Made by a program: the position numbers and the translations under genes. Below, piece after piece: positions 39,620 to 48,711 of a stretch of 64,000 bases of DNA; position 1 is the stretch's first letter; each line of letters opens with the position of its first letter. The notes under the pieces were generated by a model that did not search any database, had not been told where the DNA came from, and was given only the letters and a program-made list of their open reading frames with translations. Source of the stretch: CAKSFT01 sp045544615 (GTDB taxonomy: Bacteria > Bacillota > Clostridia > UBA1381); NCBI GenBank assembly GCA_045544615.1, contig JAZPZI010000026.1:20914-84913 (forward strand), given 5' to 3'.

Positions 39620-41164
39620 TTATTTTTCTTCTTGAAGCTTCTTTTCCTGTTCTTCCTGAATGTCAGGGTAAGCAGAAAGCATAGGCTTGATGTCCTTTTT
39701 CTTGAAAGTTCTTGCATTGTAGTTGTTGGTAATCTTCATAACAAGACCCGATAAGCAGATAACTGCAATAAGGTTTGGAACCATCATCAGAGCATTGAAT
39801 GTGTCCGAGATATCCCATGCAAGTGATGATGTGAGCATTGCACCCGAGATTACCATAAGTACGAATATTACCTTATATACCTTAACGCCCTTTTTGCCGC
39901 TCAAGTATTCAACAGCGATTGAACCGTAGTGTGACCAACCGAGAACTGTTGTGAAGGCAAAGAGGAAGAGAGCGATTGATATGAATTTGCTTCCTAATCC
40001 GCCAAATACAGTTTCGAATGCCTTTGCAACGAGTGTAGCATCGCCTGCAGTACCGGCAGCAAGAATGCCTGTTTCGAGGTCTATTACACCTGATGTGAGA
40101 ACGACCAAAGCGGTCATTGTGCAGACAACCATAGTATCTGCGAATACTTCAAATATTCCCCACATACCCTGTCTTACCGGCTCAACAACATTTGATGATG
40201 AGTGAACCATAACAGATGAACCAAGACCTGCTTCGTTTGAGAATACGCCACGCTTACAGCCGGCAGTAATAACTGTGCTGATTGTCACACCGGCAGCACC
40301 GCCCCATGCAGCATTAGGTGTAAATGCCTGATTTACAATTGCAGAGAGAGCAGGAACAACCTGACCTGCATTCTTTATGATAATTACAATGCTTCCCAAA
40401 ACGAAAGCGACAACCATAAATGGAACGACTTTTTCGGCAAAGTTTGCAATTCTCTTAAGTCCGCCGAGAATGATAAGGCCTGCAAGAATTACGAGCAGGA
40501 TGCCGAGGATGAGGTTATAGAGTGTTATTGGGTTTTCAGGACCGCCGTAGAGAACGATGCTGTCAAGTGCAGGAATAGAGAATGCTGAAGTGAAGTTTGT
40601 AACAATCTTGTTAACCTGACCCATGTTACCGATACCGAATGAAGCAAGGATTGCAAAAATTGCAAAAAGGATTGCAAGAATTTTTGAAACCCACTTAAAG
40701 CCCTTTTTCTTACCAAGACCTTCTTCGAGGTAGTACATAGCTCCGCCGTTCCATTCACCTTCTTTATTCTTTCTTCTGTAGTAGATACCAAGAACATTTT
40801 CTGAGTAGTTTGTCATCATACCAACAAAAGCTGCAATCCACATCCAGAATACAGCACCCGGTCCGCCTGTTGTGATAGCAGCAGCAACACCGGCGATGTT
40901 ACCAACACCGATTGTTGCGGCAAGTGCGGTACAAAGTGCCTGAAACTGTGAAATTGACTTGTTTGTTGTGTGACCTGAAACATCCTTTTTGAAAAGACTT
41001 CCTAAAGTCTGTTTGAACCAGTGTCCGATGTGTGATACCTGGAAAACCTTTGTTAAAACGGTTGTAATAACACCGGTTGCTAAAAGAAGATACAAGCCGT
41101 ATCCCCAGGCAAAGTTGTTTATGCTTGAGTTGAAGCCCTCAAGCCATTCGAAAAAGAAATCCAT
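39620..41164 (-). CDS. Sodium:alanine/glycine symporter (AGCS family)
   Basis: The 514-residue protein has about 11 membrane helices and the AGCS signatures FQALCTALAATIGVGNIAGV, GGPGAVFWMWIAAFVGMMTN, the YRRKN loop, and GCKRGVFSNEAGLGSS. It imports alanine or glycine with Na+. ATG 41164 is chosen because AGGGGGATTATT precedes it. It is monocistronic with its own promoter and terminator. Confidence 0.95.
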   Translation of the reverse strand: MDFFFEWLEGFNSSINNFAWGYGLYLLLATGVITTVLTKVFQVSHIGHWFKQTLGSLFKKDVSGHTTNKSISQFQALCTALAATIGVGNIAGVAAAITTGGPGAVFWMWIAAFVGMMTNYSENVLGIYYRRKNKEGEWNGGAMYYLEEGLGKKKGFKWVSKILAILFAIFAILASFGIGNMGQVNKIVTNFTSAFSIPALDSIVLYGGPENPITLYNLILGILLVILAGLIILGGLKRIANFAEKVVPFMVVAFVLGSIVIIIKNAGQVVPALSAIVNQAFTPNAAWGGAAGVTISTVITAGCKRGVFSNEAGLGSSVMVHSSSNVVEPVRQGMWGIFEVFADTMVVCTMTALVVLTSGVIDLETGILAAGTAGDATLVAKAFETVFGGLGSKFISIALFLFAFTTVLGWSHYGSIAVEYLSGKKGVKVYKVIFVLMVISGAMLTSSLAWDISDTFNALMMVPNLIAVICLSGLVMKITNNYNARTFKKKDIKPMLSAYPDIQEEQEKKLQEEK

Positions 41165-41195
41165 AATAATCCCCCTGTTGATAAAATTTGGAGTT

Positions 41196-41224
41196 ATTAT
41201 ATCATATTCTGACAAAAAATGCAA
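41196..41224 (-). promoter_or_regulatory. Promoter of the AGCS symporter gene
   Basis: On the minus strand: TTGCAT, 17-base spacer, TATAAT. Confidence 0.75.
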
Positions 41225-41294
41225 GAAAAAGTTTTTCTTTGGCGGACTGTTGTTTGTATAATGACGGACAAGGGAGGGCGGATAAAGGGAATTA

Positions 41295-41323
41295 TTGACT
41301 TTGTAATGAGGATGTGATAAAAT
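41295..41323 (+). promoter_or_regulatory. Promoter of the stalk-domain protein gene
   Basis: TTGACT, 17-base spacer, TAAAAT. Confidence 0.65.
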
Positions 41324-41367
41324 AATAAAGCTAAGTTTTTTGAAAGAAAAAAGGAGAAAGAATTATT

Positions 41368-42477
41368 ATGAAGAAGGTATTTAAGAATGTTGTTTGCCTG
41401 TTTTTAATGCTAATTATGAGTTTTAGCGTATCAGCAAACCAAAGCGAACTTCCTATAACTGTATTTGTAGATGGTGAACAAATTGTTTTTGATGTAGAGC
41501 CAACAATAGAAGGGGGACGCACTCTTGTACCTATGCGATACATATTTGAGGCTCTTGGCGCAGAGGTTGATTGGCTACCTGAAACTGCAACTGCTGTTGC
41601 GGTTAAAGGAGACATTAAAATTGAAATAACTGTTGGAAAAAACGAAATGCTCAAAAATGGTTCTTCGGTTGCACTTGATGTTCCGGCAAAGCTTACAGGC
41701 GGACGAACACTTGTCCCTGTAAGGGCAGTATCAGAAGGCTTGGAGGCAAAGGTTGACTGGGATGCAAAACTTCGAAAGGTTATCATAATAAGCAATAGCA
41801 CCTCAACAGCGGAAAAAACAGAATACAGTATGTGTGAGCTGAGCCCGGAGGATACTGAACTTTTAAAGGATATGGAATATGACATACGGTATATGTTTGA
41901 ACAACAAGTTTTGCCGGGTGAAGTATTTGTTGCCTCGGACGAACTTGTGCCGTATATTAAAAATGAATCGAAGGATATTTCAGATACCGTTTATGAAATA
42001 TGGGATAGATTTCTGGTACGTACAATTATGGAACTGCAGAACAATTCAAAATATACATATACTTTAAACGATGATAATGACGATATCACTGCTGACGATG
42101 TTATTGTGGCATATGGGGAGATAACTAAAAATCTTTGTATGGATTCACACTCTAATTTCGAAACCTCATATACAACTACTCCGGGAGGGAAAAAGGTATT
42201 ATTGCTGACTTTTGCAAAAACGGACTATGATAATCCTATAGCAATCGTAAGCAAATATACAGCGATTGTTCCACACAATGACGGTTGCAGATATTTCACT
42301 GCGGAGATAAGTCCGATTGCACTTGAGATTTTAGGAAAAGAGACCTGGATGCTTGGTGAGGTTACAGAATTGGGTAGAGGTAATTACGGGATGATTGACC
42401 AAACCACTAAAGAAGCTTTTTTAGAAAAAATAGACAATGTTATTGATGAAAAGCTTGAATTCAAATCTGGTATGTAA
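41368..42477 (+). CDS. Secreted copper-amine-oxidase-N (stalk) domain protein
   Basis: The 369-residue product has a signal peptide (about 1-23, ending SVSA). Residues 30-145 hold the tandem stalk-domain motif: GRTLVPMRYIFEALGAEVDW, then GRTLVPVRAVSEGLEAKVDW, each followed by a strand pair. These domains stand between a wall anchor and a functional head in clostridial surface proteins. Residues 150-369 are an unassigned alpha/beta domain. The same stalk type occurs in the genes at 2681 and 62599. Function unknown. Confidence 0.85.
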   Translation: MKKVFKNVVCLFLMLIMSFSVSANQSELPITVFVDGEQIVFDVEPTIEGGRTLVPMRYIFEALGAEVDWLPETATAVAVKGDIKIEITVGKNEMLKNGSSVALDVPAKLTGGRTLVPVRAVSEGLEAKVDWDAKLRKVIIISNSTSTAEKTEYSMCELSPEDTELLKDMEYDIRYMFEQQVLPGEVFVASDELVPYIKNESKDISDTVYEIWDRFLVRTIMELQNNSKYTYTLNDDNDDITADDVIVAYGEITKNLCMDSHSNFETSYTTTPGGKKVLLLTFAKTDYDNPIAIVSKYTAIVPHNDGCRYFTAEISPIALEILGKETWMLGEVTELGRGNYGMIDQTTKEAFLEKIDNVIDEKLEFKSGM

Positions 42478-42531
42478 ATTTCACAAAATCATATGATGGA
42501 CTAAACAAAAATAGCTGAAGGAGTATCAAGT

Positions 42532-43818
42532 ATGAGTAACTATCCGAAGGTGCTGGTTATAAGCCATAATGTTTTTTCGAATACTTCAAATATGGGAAGA
42601 ACGCTTGCGAACTTCTTTCTGGGCTGGCCAAAGGATAAAATCGCACAGTTCTATATCCATTCCGAGCAGCCGACTACCGATGTTTCTATAAATTATTTCC
42701 GTGTTACAGATTTTGATAATATCAAGAAACCAAAGGGAAAAATAGGAACGGTTTTTGGTGAGGCTGATATTACCCCCGATTTGGCAAGCGAGAGGGTTGA
42801 TGCCGGAGGCGAGGCAAAAATTTATCAGCACGGCAGAAGCAGAAAACCGTATATGTATCTTGGAAGAAACTTTATCTGGGGACTGAATCGCTGGTACAAT
42901 AAACGCTTAAAAGCCTGGCTTGATGAGTTTTCCCCGGAGGTCATTTTCTTTGCATCGGGAGACTATGCGTTTTCCTACCGTATTGCACAAAAAATTGCAA
43001 AAAGGTTTAATATTCCGATTGTGACTTATGTATGCGACGATTTCTATTTCGTAAAAAAGGATGATAATAGCTTTTTATACCGCCTGAGCAAAAGGCAGTT
43101 CGATAGGACTATGAAAAAACTTTTTTCTGAAAATCTGGAACTTGTTGCAATATGTGATAAGATTTCGGAGGATTATGAAAAAGAGTTTGGAACAAGAAGT
43201 CATACTGTGATGACGACAAGCACTCAGGGAAAACTCGAGAAAGTTGAAAAAGAGGGAAAAGTGAAATTTTCATACATTGGAAATCTTGGATACGACAGAC
43301 ATATCCAGGTTGCTGATATTGGAAAGACTCTTTTTGAGGTGTCGGGTGGTGAAATCCTGCTTGATGTATATTCGGGTGAGAAAAAGGAAGAAAAACTTAA
43401 GCTCCTTACAAAGGAAAACGGAATAGATTTTCACGGCAGCATACCGTACGATGAGGTCGTAAAGGTTATGCAGGAGAGCGATGTTTTGACCCATACCGAA
43501 TCCTTTGATGAGGACATGCGAAAAAAGGTACGCCATTCGGTATCGACCAAAATTGCCGATTCCTTGTCGACAGGGAAGTGCCTTTTTGCATACGGACCTG
43601 ATGATGTGGCATCTATGGAGTATCTTGCAAAAAATGATGCGGCTTATTGTGTGACAGAAAAGGACAAGCTTTCCACGGCATTAAAAGAGCTGATAGAGAA
43701 TGAGGATTTAAGAAAAGAGTACGCAAAAAAAGCAGAGGCGGTTGCAGAAAAGTTTCATAATATGGAAGAAAACTGCAAAAAAATCAAAAAGATTTTGTCC
43801 GATGCCTGCACAAAATAA
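42532..43818 (+). CDS. Glycosyltransferase (GT4-like GT-B fold)
   Basis: The 428-residue protein has the two-lobe GT-B layout: an N-terminal acceptor half starting VLVISHNVFSNTSNMGRTLA, and a C-terminal donor half with KFSYIGNLGYDRHIQVADI and YDEVVKVMQESDVLTHTESF, then the SDSLSTGK-like ADSLSTGKCLFAYGPDDVAS segment. It has no membrane helix. It follows GAAGGAG and stands between a stalk-domain gene and polC, and ends at a terminator. The sugar and acceptor (wall polymer, exopolysaccharide or S-layer glycan) are unknown. Confidence 0.8.
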   Translation: MSNYPKVLVISHNVFSNTSNMGRTLANFFLGWPKDKIAQFYIHSEQPTTDVSINYFRVTDFDNIKKPKGKIGTVFGEADITPDLASERVDAGGEAKIYQHGRSRKPYMYLGRNFIWGLNRWYNKRLKAWLDEFSPEVIFFASGDYAFSYRIAQKIAKRFNIPIVTYVCDDFYFVKKDDNSFLYRLSKRQFDRTMKKLFSENLELVAICDKISEDYEKEFGTRSHTVMTTSTQGKLEKVEKEGKVKFSYIGNLGYDRHIQVADIGKTLFEVSGGEILLDVYSGEKKEEKLKLLTKENGIDFHGSIPYDEVVKVMQESDVLTHTESFDEDMRKKVRHSVSTKIADSLSTGKCLFAYGPDDVASMEYLAKNDAAYCVTEKDKLSTALKELIENEDLRKEYAKKAEAVAEKFHNMEENCKKIKKILSDACTK

Positions 43819-43832
43819 AGTTAAAAACAGTT

Positions 43833-43866
43833 CCCCCGATTTTAGAAAAATCGGGGTATATTTTTT
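43833..43866 (+). terminator. Terminator before polC
   Basis: CCCCGATTT pairs with AAATCGGGG, then TATATTTTTT. Confidence 0.8.
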
Positions 43867-43876
43867 GCTTCTTTTG

Positions 43877-43905
43877 TTGACCAAATTTTAAAAATATGAT
43901 ATACT
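43877..43905 (+). promoter_or_regulatory. Promoter of polC
   Basis: TTGACC, 17-base spacer, TATACT. Confidence 0.7.
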
Positions 43906-43942
43906 AAATAGGATTTGAATTGAGAAAAAGAGGAGGTGTACC

Positions 43943-46900
43943 ATGAAGCCTGATATTAAAGTAATTCTTCCGTACGGAGGAAATGAGAGAATAGAAGTCA
44001 ACAAAATCAAGATATCAAAAAATCACAGAAGTATGGAGGTTGAACTCAAGGAAAATATGAGCGAGGCCGAGCTCGTTGATTTGGAGGAAAAGATAAAGAG
44101 TAAGTATCACCTGGTGAGCGTACACCTGAAATGTCCCGAGGATGCAGAGATTAAAAAGGAACGTGAGATGTTTGTCCCTGTAGTGTCGGAGACATCTTCT
44201 TTTGCTGCGGAAAATCCGGTGCACCGTACGAGTGGGTCGACAAGGCGTGCACACGTGAGTGAGATGATTTACGGTCGGACAATCCGCGGAAACCTGACCG
44301 AAATATCAAACATTGACGAAAATAGTGGCTTTGTTGTTTTCGAGGGCGAGCTTACAAGGGTGGAGCTGAAGTCTATCCACAGCAAAAAGACCGACAAAGA
44401 TTATAATATTTTTGAGATGGATATTACCGACTATAAGGACTCGATTTCTGCACAGGTGTTTCTGGACACCTCAAAAAAGAGCGAGTCGGTTTTGGCAATA
44501 CTGAAAGAGCGTCTCAAAAAAGGCCTGAGCGTTGTTATGAGCGGTGAGGCAAAATATAGCGATTTCTCGGGCGAGACAGTCGTAAACTTAAGAGGAATCG
44601 GTATATGTGAAGGACTCAAAAAAAGATGCGACAATGCACCTAAAAAGAGAGTAGAGCTGCATCTTCATACGCAGATGTCAGCAATGGATGCTGTAACATC
44701 GACAAAGGAGCTCATTGGCCGTGCTGTTTCTTGGGGACATACTGCGATTGCAATTACCGACCACGGTGTTGTGCAGTCCTACCCTGATGCTATGAAGGCA
44801 TCGGATAATAACGAAAAAATCAAGGTAATCTACGGAGTGGAAGGATACCTTGTAAATGACGATAAAAAGATTGTTTATTCATCGAATGGCCAGACGATTG
44901 ACGATACATTTGTTGTGTTTGATATCGAAACAACAGGCCTTTCAAAGGAGAAAAACAACATCACCGAAATTGGTGCAGTGAAGGTTTCGGGCGGTAAGAT
45001 TGTTGACCGCTGGTCGAGCTTTGTAAATCCGGGCGAGAAAATACCCGAGAATATTGTTGAGCTTACCGGAATCACAGACGAGATGGTTGCAAAAGCACCT
45101 GGGATTGACAAGGCTTTGCCGGAGTTTTTGGAGTTTGTCGGCGATTCTGTTTTGGTTGCTCACAATGCAAACTTTGATGTGGGCTTTATTAAGATTGCCG
45201 CAAGACGGTATGACCTTGAATTTAAAAATACCTGGCTTGATACCTTGCAGCTTGCAAGAAGCCTTTATCCTGATTTTGTGAATCATAAGCTTAACACCCT
45301 TGCAAAGAACCTCAACGTGCTTTTGGAAAACCACCACAGAGCGGTAGACGATGCAAAGGCAACTGCCGACATCTTTATTAAGATGTGTGATGAGTTAAAA
45401 GCAAGGGAACTCACCAAACTTGATGAGCTGAACGATAAGTTTGATATGGCAGAGGCATCGAAAAAGGACAAGGCATATCATATAATTTTGCTTGCAAAAA
45501 ATGAGCAGGGCATACGAAACATTTACGAGATGGTAAGTGCTTCGCACCTGAAATATTTCTATAGAACTCCGAGAATCCCAAGAAGCATTTTGGAGAGAAA
45601 GAGAGAAGGTCTTATTATCGGGTCTGCCTGCGAGGCGGGCGAGTTGATGAGGGCGATTGTTGATAAAAAAGGCGAGGAAGATTTAAGAGAGATTGCATCA
45701 TTTTATGATTATCTCGAGATTCAGCCGATAGGCAATAATGCTTATATGAAGACAAGCGATGAGATGCCCGACATCAGAACCGATGAGGATTTGAAAAACT
45801 TAAACCGCAAGATTGTAGAGTTGGGTGAAACTCTTGGGAAACCTGTAGTTGCCACCTGTGATGTGCATTTTGTGGACCCGGAGGGTGCAAACTTCAGAAA
45901 AATCCTGATGCATTTTAAAGGCTTCAAGGATGCCGACCAACAGGCACCACTATATTTCAGAACAACCGAGGAGATGTTAGAGGAATTTTCATATCTCGGA
46001 AACTCCAAGGCATACGAGGTTGTTGTGGAAAATACCAATTTAATTGCAGATATGATTGAGGCGGTACGCCCGATCCCAAAAAAGAAGTGTCCGCCGGAGA
46101 TTGACGGTGCACAGGAGGATATTGTCCGTGATTCTATGCAAAAAGCAAAGGAAATCTACGGTGATCCGCTTCCGGAGATAGTAGAGAAAAGACTCGAAAA
46201 GGAACTGCACTCTATTACGACCTACGGTTTTTCGGTTATGTACAGAATTGCACAGGAGCTTGTTAGAAAATCCTTGAGCGACGGATATCTCGTTGGCTCG
46301 AGAGGCTCTGTTGGCTCGTCATTTGTTGCGTTTTTGTCCGATATCACCGAGGTGAATTCGCTTCCTGCACACTATATCTGCCCGAACTGTAAAAATGTTG
46401 AGTTTATAGAAAGCGAAACGGGTATTTCGGGAGTTGATATGGAGGATAAGGTCTGCCCGAGATGCGGAACACAATACAGAAAAGACGGTCACGACATACC
46501 GTTTGAGACATTCCTTGGCTTTAAAGGCGACAAGGAGCCTGATATCGACCTGAATTTCTCGGGCGAGTATCAGCCGGTAATTCACCACTACACCGAAACA
46601 TATTTTGGTGAGGGCTTTGTGTTCAGAGCAGGCACAATCGGCACGGTTGCCGAAAAGACTGCACTCGGATATGTAAGAAAATATGAAGAAGATAAGGGAA
46701 TCAAGATAAGAAATGCCGAGAAAAGAAGGCTTGCATCGGGTTGTGAAGGCGTAAAAAGAACAAGCGGACAGCATCCGGGAGGTATAATTGTTGTCCCACA
46801 TAAGAATGATATACATGAGTTCTGTCCGGTTCAGCATCCGGCAGATGATGTAAACTCGAATATTATAACAACACATTTTGATTATCACTCAATCGACCAG

Positions 46901-47974
46901 AACCTGTTAAAACTTGATGAGCTCGGGCACGATGATCCGACAGTAATCAAGATGCTTCAGGACCTGACCGGGTTAGAACCGAGAACAATTCCGCTTGACG
47001 ATAAGGAAACGATGAGTCTCTTTACATCAAACGATGCCCTGAAGGTAAACGGAGATATCGGGACAAAGCTCGGAACATACGGTGTACCTGAATTCGGAAC
47101 AAAGTTTGTTCGTCAGATGCTTACCGACATCAAGCCGAAAACCTTCTCCGAGCTTGTCAGAATTTCGGGACTCTCTCACGGAACCGACGTGTGGCTCAAT
47201 AACGCCCAGACACTTATCCAGGAAGGAACAACCGATATCCTGCACTCTATCTGTACCCGAGACGATATTATGATTTACCTGATCTCGATGGGAGTTGAGG
47301 CAGGTCATGCTTTTAAGATAATGGAGAGCGTCAGAAAGGGTAAGGGGCTCTCGGCAGATGACGAGACGGCAATGCGTGCGGCAAATGTGCCCGACTGGTA
47401 TATAGACTCGTGTAAAAAAATCAAGTATATGTTCCCGAAAGCCCATGCCGTTGCATATGTTACAATGGCGTTTCGAATTGCATACTATAAGGTGCACTAT
47501 CCAAAAGCATTCTATATAGCATACTATTCGGTGCGTGCCGATGATTTCGATTATTCGATTATGGCAAAGGGATGCCCGAAAGCACGTGAGGCACTTTCAG
47601 ATATCACACAGAGAATGAAGAACGGTACAGCGGCTCAGAAAGAAGAAAAGTTAGTCCCGATTCTTGAGATTTGTATTGAAATGTATGAGCGTGGAATAGG
47701 ATTTTTGCCTGTAGACCTTTATGAATCGGATGCGGTGAATTTCCTTGATGTTGAGGGTGGCATACTTCCGCCGCTCAATGCTCTTCCGGGACTTGGAACA
47801 AATGCTGCAAAGAGTATCGCAGAAGCTCGCAAAAACGGCAGATTCAAGACTGTTGAGGATTTAAGACAAAGAACAGGAATAACCAAGACAAACATTGAAC
47901 TTCTAGAGGAGAGCGGTTGCCTTGACGGAATGGCAGAATCGGATCAGGTCAGCTTGTTTGATACAGTAGAATAA
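43943..47974 (+). CDS. polC: DNA polymerase III alpha subunit, PolC type
   Basis: The 1343-residue Gram-positive replicative polymerase has domains in order: N-terminal helical/OB region (1-225, with GNLTEISNIDENSGFVVFEG), PHP domain starting VELHLHTQMSAMDA (near 237), an inserted DEDDh 3'-5' proofreading exonuclease (DIETTGLS near 326, HNANFDVGF, HRAVDDAKAT), a zinc ribbon (CPNC and CPRCGTQY near 810-860), and the C-family palm (GDKEPDIDLNFSGEYQP). It is about 90 residues shorter than B. subtilis PolC, mostly in the N-terminal part. A strong AGGAGGTG directs the ATG. Confidence 0.97.
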   Translation: MKPDIKVILPYGGNERIEVNKIKISKNHRSMEVELKENMSEAELVDLEEKIKSKYHLVSVHLKCPEDAEIKKEREMFVPVVSETSSFAAENPVHRTSGSTRRAHVSEMIYGRTIRGNLTEISNIDENSGFVVFEGELTRVELKSIHSKKTDKDYNIFEMDITDYKDSISAQVFLDTSKKSESVLAILKERLKKGLSVVMSGEAKYSDFSGETVVNLRGIGICEGLKKRCDNAPKKRVELHLHTQMSAMDAVTSTKELIGRAVSWGHTAIAITDHGVVQSYPDAMKASDNNEKIKVIYGVEGYLVNDDKKIVYSSNGQTIDDTFVVFDIETTGLSKEKNNITEIGAVKVSGGKIVDRWSSFVNPGEKIPENIVELTGITDEMVAKAPGIDKALPEFLEFVGDSVLVAHNANFDVGFIKIAARRYDLEFKNTWLDTLQLARSLYPDFVNHKLNTLAKNLNVLLENHHRAVDDAKATADIFIKMCDELKARELTKLDELNDKFDMAEASKKDKAYHIILLAKNEQGIRNIYEMVSASHLKYFYRTPRIPRSILERKREGLIIGSACEAGELMRAIVDKKGEEDLREIASFYDYLEIQPIGNNAYMKTSDEMPDIRTDEDLKNLNRKIVELGETLGKPVVATCDVHFVDPEGANFRKILMHFKGFKDADQQAPLYFRTTEEMLEEFSYLGNSKAYEVVVENTNLIADMIEAVRPIPKKKCPPEIDGAQEDIVRDSMQKAKEIYGDPLPEIVEKRLEKELHSITTYGFSVMYRIAQELVRKSLSDGYLVGSRGSVGSSFVAFLSDITEVNSLPAHYICPNCKNVEFIESETGISGVDMEDKVCPRCGTQYRKDGHDIPFETFLGFKGDKEPDIDLNFSGEYQPVIHHYTETYFGEGFVFRAGTIGTVAEKTALGYVRKYEEDKGIKIRNAEKRRLASGCEGVKRTSGQHPGGIIVVPHKNDIHEFCPVQHPADDVNSNIITTHFDYHSIDQNLLKLDELGHDDPTVIKMLQDLTGLEPRTIPLDDKETMSLFTSNDALKVNGDIGTKLGTYGVPEFGTKFVRQMLTDIKPKTFSELVRISGLSHGTDVWLNNAQTLIQEGTTDILHSICTRDDIMIYLISMGVEAGHAFKIMESVRKGKGLSADDETAMRAANVPDWYIDSCKKIKYMFPKAHAVAYVTMAFRIAYYKVHYPKAFYIAYYSVRADDFDYSIMAKGCPKAREALSDITQRMKNGTAAQKEEKLVPILEICIEMYERGIGFLPVDLYESDAVNFLDVEGGILPPLNALPGLGTNAAKSIAEARKNGRFKTVEDLRQRTGITKTNIELLEESGCLDGMAESDQVSLFDTVE

Positions 47975-47985
47975 AGGAGATTAAA

Positions 47986-48504
47986 ATGGAGCTTTTTGAA
48001 AAGGTAAAGAAATCCGAAACTATATATAACGGAAAGATTTTCATCGTGAAAAAGGAAGTAGTTGAGCTCCCCGACGGAAGCGAGGCAGAACGTGAAACTG
48101 TTGTGCATGTCGGAGGAGTCGGCGTTATAGCGATAAATGATGAGGGAAAAATCCCGATGGTCAGACAGTACAGAAAGGGAATTGAAGAGGTCACACTCGA
48201 AATTCCTGCCGGAAAGCTTGAGCGTGGTGAAGACCCTGAGCTTTGCGGTAGACGTGAACTGAAAGAGGAGACGGGATATTCGGCAAAAAAGTTCGAGCTG
48301 TTGTTCAGGATGGCTCCGACACCTGCATATTGCGGCGAAATCCTCTATGTATTCCGTGCAGAGGGTTTGGAGTTTGAGGGGCAGAAGCTCGATACCGATG
48401 AGTATCTCGAAATCGAATACTACACTCCTGAAGAACTGAAGGCTATGGTGTATGATGGAACAATCATAGATGCGAAGACTATGGCGGCGGTTATGATGAT
48501 ATAA
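47986..48504 (+). CDS. NUDIX hydrolase, ADP-ribose pyrophosphatase type
   Basis: The 172-residue protein carries the Nudix box G-x5-E-x7-REUxEExGU as GKLERGEDPELCGRRELKEE followed by TGY, after the MVRQYRKGIEEVTLEIPAG strand typical of ADP-ribose pyrophosphatases (NudF/YqkG). It hydrolyses nucleoside-diphosphate-X compounds to limit their accumulation. It starts 11 bases after the polC stop behind AAAGGAG, so it is probably co-transcribed with polC. Its stop codon directly abuts the second structured repeat. Confidence 0.92.
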   Translation: MELFEKVKKSETIYNGKIFIVKKEVVELPDGSEAERETVVHVGGVGVIAINDEGKIPMVRQYRKGIEEVTLEIPAGKLERGEDPELCGRRELKEETGYSAKKFELLFRMAPTPAYCGEILYVFRAEGLEFEGQKLDTDEYLEIEYYTPEELKAMVYDGTIIDAKTMAAVMMI

Positions 48505-48657
48505 GGGAATGTAAAAAAACTCTGGAACACAAGAAAAGTTCGACTTTTCTTGTTATCAACAAACTTCGCCTCTCGTCGTACCACTGTACGACTTCGGGTA
48601 ACCCAAAGCTGAGGCTTTGGCTCAGTTTGCTGATTCCAAAGCTTTTTTTCTATCCCC
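48505..48657. repeat. Dispersed structured repeat, copy 2 (153 bp)
   Basis: It begins at the base after the NUDIX stop codon. Ends are GGGAAT/TATCCC, then AAAAAAACTCTGGAA against TTCCAAAGCTTTTTTT. The internal stems AAGAAAAG/CTTTTCTT, CAAACT/AGTTTG, GTCGTAC/GTACGAC and CCAAAGC/GCTTTGG are shared with copy 1 (11288-11442), while loops differ (GTATGCA to TTCGA; CACA to CACT; TGTT to TGAG). Such loop drift with stem retention suggests selection on structure. Like copy 1 it lies between convergent genes. Confidence 0.85.
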
Positions 48658-48663
48658 TCAATT

Positions 48664-48711
48664 AGAGAATGTATAAAAAGTCAGGTGACTTTTTATACAT
48701 TCTCTTTTTTG
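48664..48711. terminator. Bidirectional terminator, 20-bp perfect stem
   Basis: 48664-48683 pairs exactly with 48686-48705 around a GG loop, with T or A tails on both sides. It contains the ylbJ stop codon. Confidence 0.9.

Noticed and set aside
46319..46888. 189-codon minus-strand frame
   Set aside because: It is antisense to the polC zinc ribbon and palm, which are conserved; no promoter or ribosome site.
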